This document shows, piece after piece, positions 54,001 through 64,000 of a stretch of DNA of 64,000 nucleotides. How positions within the stretch are numbered: position 1 is the first letter of the stretch; each line of letters starts with the position of its first letter. Made by a program: the position numbers and the translations under genes. This DNA is from Trichinella spiralis (taxonomy: Eukaryota; Nematoda; Enoplea; Trichinellida; Trichinellidae). Where the stretch lies: NCBI GenBank assembly GCA_000181795.3, contig CM012953.1, forward strand, positions 12,563,394 through 12,627,393, in the 5' to 3' direction. Below the pieces are notes generated by a model. It worked only from the letters and a program-made list of their open reading frames with translations. It was not told the DNA's origin and made no database searches.

Positions 54001-55231
54001 GAACTGCTTTTCAAAATGTGTTCAGTTATTTTTGTAAAATCGACTCATTGCGACTCAAAAAACATTGCATTGGATAGTTGAACAAATATTGATGGATAGT
54101 ATTGCTTTGTTTTAGAATATAGATATTATTTAATGTCATTTGAGCTAGCTTGGTATCCAATTTCCTTTGCATAAATATAAAAGTTTTCACGCCGTCTCTC
54201 AAACAATCACACAATCTGTGCAACGATTGCTCAACATTGGTGGTCATTGTTCTAGAATAAGGCTTTTTTTCAAGGTGAGCCCATTTTATATTTAAATTTC
54301 TAATATTTTTATAAGATGCACCCGCATTTCTATGAATGTAAAGCAAATTGTAACAATTGCATTTTATCTATTTAAAGCAATTTTAATTATTATTCTGTTT
54401 AATTAAATAAGCTACTCAAATAACTAAGCTGCTGAATACATATAACAGTGCTTAGCTGACAAGGAAAAATAATCATGCATGATAATAGCAGAAAATGCAT
54501 GCATAAATGAAATAAATAAATACATTATATGTGTACAGAAATCACATCAAAATTTAACATTCTTTGAAAACTGATAGATAGAAACACTAATAGAACTAAT
54601 GCTAGGTACTAATGAAACTATAAAAGATTATAAATTTTAATAATATATGTTTGTAATATTTATTATTTTATGGTGAAAAGTTGTTCTTTATTATATAATA
54701 TTTTTTTATTCATGTCGAGGATTGTGAGAATTTACCTTCAAAAGTTTACTTATTTACCTAAAGCAATATATGAAAAAATGTTAAACACGTTCTACTTAAT
54801 AAGCTGGTTTTAGAGAAAAATTAAAAAAGCAGTTATTTAATTAGTGTTTTTATTAAATGCTTTATTTTGCAAATAAAAATTATAAATATATTTCTTAATA
54901 TTTTTTGTTTAACAAAATTAGAAAAATAAACCTACAACAAATGTATAAAGCATTTCATAACTTTTACATTAGAAGTATGAAAACTGTCTGCAGAACTAAG
55001 AAAATGCATTAATTTTTGTAGGATTGCATGCTTCAACGACTGAAACATAAATTTTTTTAATGTATAATCATTAATTACTGTACGAGATGAAAAACAACGA
55101 ATTAACGAATCAATAATGTCAACTTTGGATAAGTTAAGTAAAGCATACAAATAATGTTTAATAAAAAATTAGTGCATTTAATTTGTCACATGGTTGCATT
55201 TTTTTGAAAACTCAGTATTCTAGGTATTATC
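51051..55231. other. Four-kilobase AT-rich intergenic DNA
   Basis: No supported gene. Simple repeats: TTC at about 51799-51818 and AAT at 53641-53663. A somewhat less AT-rich patch at 53140-53400 has short open frames on both strands but no recognised domain; it may be an old repeat. Upstream of the hexosaminidase, TTCTAG at 55219-55224 could end a 5' UTR intron. Confidence 0.45.
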
Positions 55232-56836
55232 ATGAGATTGTTCACTTTGTACTTCATTGTTTTGCTGAATACGGGCTTCGTGAAGCTATCATTCTCAAAG
55301 TTCATTTCCAATCGCACTTATGGCATTCCGTGGCCAATGCCTTATGAATTTACGTTGGATAATAGAAATTTTTCCCTGGCACAGGAAAGTTTCAAATTTT
55401 ACACTACTTATTCCTGCGATATTTTAAATAATGCCATGCAATTCTATCGTAAAATACTGTTCCCCCCTTCAGGTAGCACTACTGATGTAACCAGTGAACT
55501 TTTACCATTCACGACGCTAAAAATTGTTGTGCACATTCCTTGTCCACCCGACTATCCACCGTCAAATATGATAGAAAATTACACGCTTTCGCTATGGCCA
55601 AATGGCACAGGTCTTTTGGAATCGTTGCAAGTATGGGGTGCCCTCAGGGGTCTGGAAACGTTCAGTCAGCTGGTGATTCCTGCTGACCCCGATGAACACA
55701 CCACAGCCATGCTGAGATCTGCAAATATTAATGATTCACCCAGATTTCCTCATCGTGGAATTCTTCTGGATACATCTCGGCATTTCGTTCCAGTTGATGT
55801 GATCAAAACCCAGCTTGAACTGATGGCGCAAAATAAGTTCAACGTCTTTCATTGGCATATCGTCGATGATCCGTCATTTCCTTATCAAAGCGATAGTTTT
55901 CCAAATTTGTCCAACAAAGGTGCATTTTCAAATCAAAGGATATATAAGAAAATTGACATTTTGAAAGTAATAAATTATGCCCGTTTGTGGGGCATACGTG
56001 TGATTGCCGAATTTGATACACCTTGTCACGTTCAGTCTTGGGCAGATGCAATGGAAAATTTGACATCATCCTGTGATATTTCCCATCTTCACTTTAATCC
56101 TCTGACGGGCAGTTTGGACCCCACAAGACCGGAAACGTACTCATTTATGAAAACTTTGCTCCAGGAAGTATTCAGTGATTTTCCAGATGAACACTTCCAT
56201 CTTGGCGGCGACGAATGCGACTTAGGCTGTTGGGATTATAACTGGGCTATAAGAACGTTCAAAAAGGAAATGAATTTCACTACTTTGAAAGAAGTGCAAG
56301 GTTACTATTTGAACAAGTTGCTCGATTTGGTGATGGAAATTAGACCTAATACAACACCTATTCTTTGGGAAGATGGTTTGAGTGATTCGATAAAATATTC
56401 AGATAAACTGATCATCCAAATGTGGCTTGGCAATACAAGAAATGAGCAACGTTCTAGGCTAGCAAATGTAACTGCCCGTGGTTATCGGGCCTTGGTTTCT
56501 AGCTGTTGGTATTTGAATATCATCAAATATGGTATCGACTGGCCTGGATATTACGACTGTGATCCAAGAGATTTTAATGGAACTGTTGAGCAGAAATCTT
56601 TGGTCCTCGGAGGTGAAGCTTGCATGTGGGGTGAACATGTGGACAGTTCCAATTTAACTCCTCGACTTTGGCCAAGAGCAGCTGCAGTCGGAGAGCGATT
56701 GTGGAGCACGGAAATGAAAAGAAATGAATCGACAACTGAGCGATTGGAAAATCATCGCTGCCGTCTCTTAGCCAGGGGCTACACTGTGGAACCTGTTAAC
56801 GGTCCTGGATATTGCTACGAAGTTGCAAAATTGTGA
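55232..56836 (+). CDS. HEX: Beta-N-acetylhexosaminidase (GH20, lysosomal HEXA/HEXB type)
   Basis: One exon of 534 codons, the usual length. Residues 1-21 are a signal peptide (MRLFTLYFIVLLNTGFVKLSF). An N-terminal GH20b domain precedes the (beta/alpha)8 catalytic domain: RGILLDTSRHFVP, NKFNVFHWHIVDDPSFPYQS, GIRVIAEFDTPCH. The catalytic Asp-Glu pair is in HLGGDECDLGCW (about residues 326-327). ILWEDG and GGEACMWGEHVDSSN also match, and WPRAAAVGERLWS ends the fold. About a dozen N-glycosylation sequons fit a lysosomal or secreted protein. It removes terminal GlcNAc or GalNAc from glycans and glycolipids. AATAAA lies at 56961. The lack of introns is unusual next to the intron-rich genes here. 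Confidence 0.97.
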   Translation: MRLFTLYFIVLLNTGFVKLSFSKFISNRTYGIPWPMPYEFTLDNRNFSLAQESFKFYTTYSCDILNNAMQFYRKILFPPSGSTTDVTSELLPFTTLKIVVHIPCPPDYPPSNMIENYTLSLWPNGTGLLESLQVWGALRGLETFSQLVIPADPDEHTTAMLRSANINDSPRFPHRGILLDTSRHFVPVDVIKTQLELMAQNKFNVFHWHIVDDPSFPYQSDSFPNLSNKGAFSNQRIYKKIDILKVINYARLWGIRVIAEFDTPCHVQSWADAMENLTSSCDISHLHFNPLTGSLDPTRPETYSFMKTLLQEVFSDFPDEHFHLGGDECDLGCWDYNWAIRTFKKEMNFTTLKEVQGYYLNKLLDLVMEIRPNTTPILWEDGLSDSIKYSDKLIIQMWLGNTRNEQRSRLANVTARGYRALVSSCWYLNIIKYGIDWPGYYDCDPRDFNGTVEQKSLVLGGEACMWGEHVDSSNLTPRLWPRAAAVGERLWSTEMKRNESTTERLENHRCRLLARGYTVEPVNGPGYCYEVAKL

Positions 56837-57659
56837 GAAAAAAATTGGTAATTCACGTTTCACCATAATTATAATTAGGCAACTTTTCTAATTCAGCTTT
56901 TATCAGTCGAATCATAAATTATTTGCAAATATTCATGTTGAAATTTCATACTGTTAAACGAATAAAAACCCTTCCAGTCCCGAATTATTTTCCTTCGTCA
57001 GAAAAATTTGAAAATTTCAGGAATCAATTCGCAATTAGACATGTGATGTTGTATGCCAAATTTGAGAAAAAGTAATTGACGCGGTTCCAGTTTCATCATA
57101 TGTGATAATTTGGACTGGTGCTGAACAGTGTCATGCATCATGATGTAGCTTGTAATCGCCATTTTTAATCTTTTATCAATTCTCTCGATGTGTGTTTGTT
57201 ATCAGCGCTATTTATTTGCTTTTATTTAGACCAATTACAATATTGAAATGTTTATGTTGTGTTTTTCATTATACAGGAAAGTAAATTTTTGTGTTATCAT
57301 TATTGTTGTATATTCGAGGAAGGTTTATTGCGGTGATGAGTTAAAGTACAACGGTACAGCGTTTTCTGCTAGTTATTGACCAAAACACAACTGAATACAC
57401 AATACGATACGAGTAAGTTAAAAAGGACAGAGCATGCAACACAACTACTGACACACATACACACGTAACTAAGGGGGAGGAGAATTAACACAGTAGGAAT
57501 ATAAAGATGGTTAAGCATGAAACTTTTATCTTCCAGCATAAAAGGAAATATTCTCAATCAACAATGTGTCCCAACAATTATATTGCACTCAAGTGGTTAA
57601 TTGTGGTTTATTTATGAAAGAACTGAAAACATTTCATAGTTATCAAATCAAAATTATGA
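56837..57659. other. 3' region of hexosaminidase and intergenic DNA
   Basis: Contains the hexosaminidase poly(A) signal. I see no other gene before the piggyBac remains. Confidence 0.5.
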
Positions 57660-57805
57660 ACAGGTGTACTTTCTTGCTTTGTTCATGCACAAAGGTGCGT
57701 TACATTTCATACAAAAGATAATTTTGAACAGTAATGACATCTTCTTCGCTTTTCTCCTACATCTGGCCAATGCGCTACCTGATCTTTCTGTGTGCCTCAG
57801 GCACA
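57660..57805 (-). pseudogene. C-terminal fragment of an older piggyBac transposase
   Basis: Read on the minus strand, the translation around 57690-57790 contains DQVAHWPDVGEKRRRCHYCSK, the start of the C-terminal Cys-rich zinc domain of PGBD-type transposases, followed by N-x-x-HLC. It continues the fragment at 60190-60640, from which it is separated by the younger element. It is decayed: an in-frame stop follows SKLSFV and a frame change lies just upstream. This is the same old element, split by a later insertion. Confidence 0.75.
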
Positions 57806-60182
57806 ACCTTAGGTGATGGCGTGCGTGAATCGACCGTTAGTGGAAGCGTGAGGTCCGCTGGACCCCTCCTCGCTAATTCCCATTTTTTGATGTTGGAACC
57901 AAATTTTTTCAGCTTTTTGCAGTCGTATTATATACTTTATTGTTTTTTTCACTGCGCATTTGTTTCCCAGACAGAATTTATGTAGCAAATGTTTGGTTTT
58001 ATGTATGCAGCAGCTGACGCTCAGCTGTTGTGAACGTGAGAATGGTCCTTTGTATTCAGAGTTAACAAATGATATTTTTTTATTCTCTGGAAAGTTCAAA
58101 CTTTATTTACAATAATAAGTTCTATGATTAATCATCAGTGACAACCTCCTCTGCGGTTTTTGCAGCACAATCTATACATAATATTTTTGAATGGAGGGAA
58201 CATATATGGCTCGCACATTCGCTGCATACTGTTTTGGTCTTTCTGTCTTCCTTCCTTGGACAAAATTTGCATCTCTTTTTTTTTATTTGGACGTTAGTAT
58301 CTTGCGTGGTACTTGGTCCAGGATCAGGAAGATGAGTTTCAATTTGCAGCAGCAGTTTTTTGTCAAACTTTTGCACTCCAGGCGGCTTCGCAGATAAGGT
58401 TGGAGCAGCTCGAATGCTATATTTTTTATGAAATTTTTTCTTTTGCCGCTTTCTCCAGTATTATGCTGGTGTATCACGGAAGCATTTATCACTGATACAT
58501 TTAATAGATGGAAAAATATTGCCAGTGGCCAGCGTCTGCTTTTTCTTGCTGTATTGTAACATTGAGCCAGCTGATCCGCATGGTCGACACCACTTTTAGT
58601 TTTGTTGTAAAATAGAACAATTTCAGGCTTCTCTCGTGGTCCAATGGAAACAATGTTTCCGTCGTGATGCATGCTGCTCAATAATATGACGTTCTTATTT
58701 TTTTTGGCACATAAGATACCAGAGTCACATTTTTCTGATATCCAAATAGGCTGCTGTTCTGTTCTCTATGTTTGGTGTCAATAAAGGCTGCTGGAATCTG
58801 CCTTTTGTTTTTCCTCATTGTCCCGACAGCAGTTAGCTTCTCCTTCAGGACGTCTTCTACCAAGGAGTAGCTCATGAACCAGTTGTCCATGGTGATGTTT
58901 CTTCCAGTTCCGACTATTGCAGAGCAAAGCCTTTTGACGACTGCTGCGGGAGAGGTGTCCATTTGATGAGGCCCTTCATTTTGCTTGCCTACATAAACCT
59001 CCACTTTGGAAACGTAATACGTTTCTGAGTCTGATAATTCAAAAATCTTAATTCCATATTTAGCAGCCTTGCTAGGGATATACATTCGAAATGGGCATCG
59101 GCCTTTGAAAGAAACTAACACTTCATCGATGGTGACGTGCGCAGAGTGCATATAATTCTCTGTGCAGTTCCTTACAAAGGTGTCAAATACCATTCGAATT
59201 GCGGCAAGCTTGTCATGTCGTTTTCGCTCTGAACGTGTTGCATGGTCGTCAAAGCGCAAACAACGTAGCAGAAAGCGCAGTCGTTGGAGAGACATCGTTG
59301 AGGAAAAAATTTCAACACCAGTACCATCAGTACTATATACATCACACAGATTGAGTCGATTGCTTTGAAAGACACCCGCTAGCAGCAAGAAACCAAGCAA
59401 CGCCTTTATTTCATTTTCATCTGTATCTCGGATTTTTCCAATATATATGTTCGTATTGAGGACGATGACATCAAATAATATCTTTGGTCATGAGTAACGA
59501 CCATATTTCAAAGGGCGTTTTGGCATGTCTGGCTGCACTTCTTGGGCCTTGCCTTCCGGAATATATGTTATGTGCTCTTGTTCGCACATTTTTCGATGGC
59601 TCTTGCTTATTCCATGAACAGACACGATCCCTCCCGATCCACGAATCAGAGCGTTCATGTATAACTTCTTCAGTTTCACTATCTGACGACAAAGTGCCGC
59701 TAAATTCTAAGGATGTATCGTGATCACTCTTCTCAACATAGTCAGAATCGCTGGCACTGCCTATATCACTTTCCTCAAGAGAATCATTTAGGATGTCTAA
59801 GAAACCATCATTATCAGATCCTGTGAGTGATATTTCTAAAATTTTGCGACATTTGACATGAAATAAATAAAAATTTGCATAAAAAAGTTAATAAAAAAAC
59901 TAATTATTACCGTTCACAATTAAGTAGAAAACACGTAGCCAAAGAATGAGCGATAGCGACTGCACAGTTTGAGAGAAAATTGGATAAATGAGAAAGATAT
60001 ATGAAAGGCAACTGCCCAACACAAGTCGCAGATATGACCGCGCCAGCTGACGAAAATATCCTACAGCCATTTCTAGGAAGCTATGAAAAACAACAGCTGT
60101 CGAGGTTTTCGAATTCTGCCAAAACAGAACGAGAAAGTTTTCGGGTGGTCCGCTGGACCCCGCGCCACCATTTAAGGGTTAA
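57806..60182 (-). mobile_element. piggyBac DNA transposon (younger copy, decayed)
   Basis: The right end is CCCTTAAATGG read inward, bordered by the TTAA target at 60181-60184. The left end near 57806 has the imperfect inverted match CCTTAGGTGATGGCG next to a changed TTAA (read as TTGT on minus). GGTCCGCTGGACCCC occurs near both ends on the same strand. The length of about 2.4 kb is normal. The minus-strand transposase spans about 59830-58128. The terminal ends and the transposase together make a complete but non-coding-competent copy. Confidence 0.85.
58128..59830 (-). pseudogene. piggyBac transposase (frameshifted, catalytic triad kept)
   Basis: An acidic N-terminus (SLEESDIGSASDSD) is followed by the DDE_Tnp_1_7 domain. 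The three catalytic Asp residues are in VTIDEVLVSFKG, NITMDNWFMSY and KTKSGVDHADQ. The C-terminal Cys-rich domain (RCKFCPRKE, CSECASHIC, CIDC) ends at 58128. Three one-base frame changes interrupt it: near 59473 (just before DVIVLNTN), in the A-run near 58703 (before NVILLSSMHHDG) and near 58385-58430 (before SAKPPGVQKFD). No in-frame ATG was found for the acidic segment. The reading frames are otherwise open, so decay is moderate. It cannot make an active enzyme as it stands. Confidence 0.92.
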
Positions 60183-60184
60183 TT

Positions 60185-60680
60185 TGACGCCAACTGATGT
60201 CCCTGGTTCAGACGCTTCTTGCATAGTACCGTCTCACTTCTCCTTCCTCGTTGTGGTGCAACCGCTTTGTTTGTGAGACAAGGTGACTGACGCTGGTCAT
60301 GCAGGTAAGTAAATAGATGCTGTCTGTTTTTTGTCCAAAAAACAGTTCATAATCTCTTCGATAAAGCAGCCATCCGCCGTTTGTCGCTGCGGTTGCAATA
60401 ACCCAGAAAAAAATAGCCTTCGTCCAGTTTCAGCTTTTGTGATTGACTCTATACAGACCAGAGAGCATGCTGTTTAAATCGACACCTCACATATGCATAT
60501 TGTGGTTGTGCACAATGGAAGGCACCTTAACCATGACTCTCATGCGCTGCTTTCGGTCCCACCTAGGCTTCAGCTTCACCGGCGGTGTGTCGCGACCCAT
60601 AAGAGAAACTATCACACAGTCACCAAAATGAAACGCACACGCAACTAAACGCAATATTACTACTATTAATAACACACCTA
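60185..60680 (-). pseudogene. Fragment of an older piggyBac transposase, interrupted by the younger element
   Basis: Minus-strand reading gives TPPVKLKPRWDRKQR, VPSIVHNHNMHM, then GGVDLNSMLSGLYRVNHKS and WTKAIFFWVIATAATNG, WLLYRRDYELF. This is the part of PGBD-type transposases around the third catalytic Asp (GGVD). Two in-frame TGA codons are present, one directly before GGVD and one after NHKS. The coding sequence reaches the TTAA at 60181 where the younger element is inserted, and its end continues at 57660-57805. It belongs to a different piggyBac subfamily from the younger copy. Sequence above 60680 is too decayed to follow. Confidence 0.82.
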
Positions 60681-61305
60681 GTTACAGTAAGAAACTTTTT
60701 TTTTATGTGCAGGTACACAATAAAGAAAAATATTTACCAATCCAGTAATTTATACATTAATTATAAATCTCTTTAATCATTTTTATAATTTTGATAAAAT
60801 ATCATAAAAATTTTTTTGTATATTTTACTATTTTTATTTTATAAAAGTAGTTCTAATTTCATTGTTAAGTATCGTAAATAGTAGAGATACTATGCTCATT
60901 GTTATGGTGTATTGTATGTCAAGCATTGTGCGTATAAGAATAAAAAACTCATTAAAATGATCATTAATTATATTTTTAAACTGATTTTTCTGAATTAATA
61001 ATTTATTTTTAAATTTAAGAAAAGAATTTCATGTTTTTTATTTGTTTTTGTAATTTATAACTTGATTATCACTTACAAAACTCTTTAGGACGCATTTGTC
61101 GCTTGTCTCTGCATCGGGAGATTTATAGAAGCTTTTTTGGTTACTATAAAATTTTATTAATTACTAAAGATTGACTTAATGTGTTGAGTTTTATAATTAA
61201 AGTCTAAGTAATTTTGACAATGTACTTTTGTCGATTAGCTTTCTGATACAAAGTGATCTGAAAACTAAATTTTTAATTGTTGTTTTGAAGTTTCTTTGAG
61301 TCGCA
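60681..61305. other. Intergenic DNA upstream of eIF3b
   Basis: AT-rich. The left part may be unreadable remains of the older piggyBac element. The right part should contain the eIF3b promoter and 5' UTR. No exon is seen. Confidence 0.5.
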
Positions 61306-64000
61306 ATGGCAACTGGTGAGCATGAAGATGATCCAAACAAAGTGTTAACTGACGATGGCGAAGAACCATCCTTCAGTGATCCAGAAGACTATGTCGATAA
61401 CTGCACTGATGAAGGTTGTCCATTTTGTATGTTATTATTGTTGAAAACAGTAATTTTTATTTGTAGAGTTGATACCGGATTTGCTAAAAGCTAAGCCTGT
61501 TGATGACGATGGTAGTCATTTTGTTATTGTTGTTGATAACATTCCAAAAGTGGGTCCTGACCGTTTACCGAAGCTGAAAGCAATTATGGGCAAAATATTT
61601 TCAAAATTTGGTAAAGTCGTCGAAGAATTTTACCCGTTGTCCAATAATGAAACAAAAGGGTAATTAATTATATTTCAGATGTTTAAGTATTCCTTTTCAT
61701 TATTAAATTTATATTTGTAATTTATGATAACCTTGTTGATGATTAAATAACTTTTCAAGAATTTGGACTGTTTATTTGTTTTTATTTGAAATATTTCAAA
61801 TTAAAAATAGTTCGAATTGAGATTATTAAATTATAAACTGTTATTTTGTATTTACATAATAACTTGTGATATTTTAATTTTGCTGTAATGTTTAGATACT
61901 GCTTCGTGGAATTTGGATCGAAAACAAACGCAGAGGAAGCTGCTGTGGTATTAAATGGTTATAAATTGGACAAAAATCATACATTCGTGGTCAATTTAGA
62001 AAATGAATTTGAAAAGTGAGTTTTTTTATTTCTGAGCTTTTATATTTACTAATTTCAATTTTAATATAGATATAACAATCCGGAACCAAATTTCCAAAAG
62101 CCAGTTGCTCGACCATACAAAGATAATGTAAATCGTTGTTTTACATGTTTAAAGGTGATAATGGTATTTTTTGTTTAGGGAAACTTGAAGTCATGGTTAT
62201 TGAATGAAGAGTGTATAGACCAGTTTGTAATGCAATCTGGATTTGCTGACTTTAAAGCTGGTACATATTGGAACACTTTTCCGGAACCAACGCTAATATG
62301 CGAGAAGAAGGTTATTATTTTATTTCATTGATTTTAGAAAAATTCTTGAATAATTAGGAAGATAAATTAGTATTCTGCTAATTTTATGTATGATATTTTT
62401 GTTAAATTGTGTAATTTGTAACTTGAAAGCGAGTAATTTTTTTTAATGTGTACAAAGTGCGGTGATCTGGAGCTTACTGTAAGTGGTAGTTTTCAAGTTT
62501 AAATTTACCTTCCGTTTTTTTATTTTTCATATAATGCAAAATGGTTTTGTTAGTATATTTTAATGAAAATTCGAAAATTTATAACATATACGTATATATG
62601 TATATTTTAGAATTGGTCTGAAACGAGTGTTCAGTGGTCACCGCAAGGTACATATCTTGCTTCTGTTCATAATCAGGGTATCGCTTTGTGGGGAGGAAAA
62701 GATTTTGTTCGAATTAATCGATTTTGTCATCCAAATGTTTCCAGCTACGATATTTCTCCCTGTGAAAAGTAATAATTAATCAGTTGAATTACATATTGTA
62801 TGCTTATTTTGTTTAGATATATAATTACGTTTTCCGCACCCAAGTCGGATAACTTTGATTCGTCAAATAGCGTGATAGTCTGGGAAATCTTTTCTGGTGA
62901 CAAGAAGAGAAGTTTTCCTTTGACACCAAACATGATCAAACCATGGCCATATTACAAGTTAGTTTTCTGCTTTGTTACATTTTGTTGGTATTTTATTTTT
63001 AATTCTTAGGTGGAGCTATGACGGAAAATTTCTTGCCACACTGAAAGATGAAACGCTGTGCATTTACGAGACAGAAGTAATTTGGCTAATTGCTATTATT
63101 GTTTAATTACTTTATTTTTTTCCAGACATTTGCTTTATTGGGCAAGAAGACTATGCCTATTGAAGGTATAAGAGATTTTGAATGGTCACCTACTGATGAC
63201 CATCTTGCTTACTGGGTATCTGAGCGTGGGCATGCGCCTGGGAGAGTTGCATTGATGAAATTGCCAGAAAAATTGGATATACGCAGCAAGAACATGTTTA
63301 ACATGGCCGAAGCAACCATATATTGGCAGAAGTGTGGGGACAATCTGTGTTTCAAAGTTGACAGATATGCGAAAAAGAAAGAGGAAAAATGTGGTGAAAT
63401 CAAATACAGTGTACGTTAAAGTATTTATATAATGCTGTAATTAAGTTCAGTATAGATTAAATCTGAATTTTGTGAAGTAAATTGTTATATACACGTATTT
63501 TGTCTTTAAGGGCATATCGCATCATCTTGAAGTATTTCACATTCGAGAAAAGGAAGTACCAGTTACTTCATTAGAAGTGAAAGGTAAGCAAGAGCAGCAA
63601 TAAATTTGACGGGATTTGTAATTGAGATTTTGCAGAAAACATCCAAGCATTTTCTTGGGAACCTCATGGATTTAAGTTTGCCATTATCGTCGGCGATTTG
63701 AAAACCACTGTTGTTTTCTATGGGGTACGATCCAATCCTGTTTCTGTTGTTCAACTGAGTATGTGGTTTTGTGCTTTTGTTTGTTGTTTTTATTATGTTA
63801 AAAATTTTTGATTTTAGGAATCCTTGAACAGAAGAATACGGTAAATGCCATATATTGGGCACCTATTGGTCATCATGTAGTTTTTGTTGGTTTGAAAGGG
63901 TATGAAGTATGGATTGTTTTCTGTTTCCTATTGTTATTTTTTGTTTTTTTATATGTGCAGGGCTTCTAATGGAGCTTTGGTATTTGTCGACACAAATGTG
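61306..64000 (+). CDS. EIF3B: Translation initiation factor eIF3 subunit B (5' part, runs off the window)
   Basis: Thirteen exons are seen: 61306-61425, 61467-61659, 61896-62016, 62070-62127, 62179-62310, 62611-62768, 62817-62957, 63010-63076, 63126-63410, 63511-63583, 63636-63758, 63818-63899 and 63961 onward. All splice in phase. An acidic N-terminus leads into the RRM (FVIVVDNIPKVG; FGKVVEEFYPL; GYCFVEFGS), which contacts eIF3a and eIF3j. Then begins the nine-bladed beta-propeller: TSVQWSPQGTYLASVHNQGIALWGG, KWSYDGKFLATL, DFEWSPTDDHLAYWV and HHLEVFHIREKEVPV. eIF3b is the scaffold subunit of eIF3 on the 40S ribosome. The last blades and C-terminal helix lie past 64000. Confidence 0.97.

Noticed and set aside
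54026-54346. 106-codon open stretch on minus
   Set aside because: No recognisable domain, AT-rich, no supporting exon or signal.

Overview
The window is nuclear DNA of a bilaterian invertebrate. AT-rich intergenic DNA, many short spliced exons with GT..AG introns (often about 50-70 bp), an intron-containing histone H3.3 gene, piggyBac elements and a BEL/Pao relic fit a small-genome worm. A nematode, perhaps an early-branching one, is my best guess, but nothing in the sequence proves it.

Layout. 0.6-8.2 kb: a selenocysteine glutathione peroxidase (minus) with its SECIS element, a tRNA-Val(TAC), a long coiled-coil protein (plus) and WDR18 (plus). 8.2-19 kb: neutral sphingomyelinase SMPD2 (minus, overlapping the end of WDR18), TMEM70 (plus), hormone-sensitive lipase (plus) and the rRNA methyltransferase FTSJ3/Spb1 (minus). 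19-25 kb: non-coding DNA with a broken BEL/Pao fossil. 25-38.4 kb: histone H3.3 (minus), pescadillo (minus), RPL9 (plus) and a Na-K-Cl cotransporter (minus). 38.4-48.1 kb: an AT-rich desert with one doubtful small ORF. 48.1-51 kb: a GC-rich single-exon F-box gene and a proline-rich secreted protein. 55.2-56.8 kb: an intronless GH20 beta-hexosaminidase. 57.6-60.7 kb: one piggyBac element inserted inside the transposase gene of an older piggyBac. 61.3 kb to the end: eIF3b, cut by the window edge.

Shared themes. Five genes serve ribosome making or translation: WDR18, FTSJ3 and PES1 (60S assembly), RPL9 (a 60S protein) and eIF3b (initiation). PES1 and RPL9 are divergent across 0.67 kb. Three genes act on lipids or lipid peroxides: GPX4-type peroxidase, SMPD2 and hormone-sensitive lipase.

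The strongest finding is the peroxidase. An in-frame TGA lies exactly at the catalytic Sec position, and a well-formed type II SECIS hairpin sits 63 nt past the stop codon. Reading TGA as stop would split this gene.
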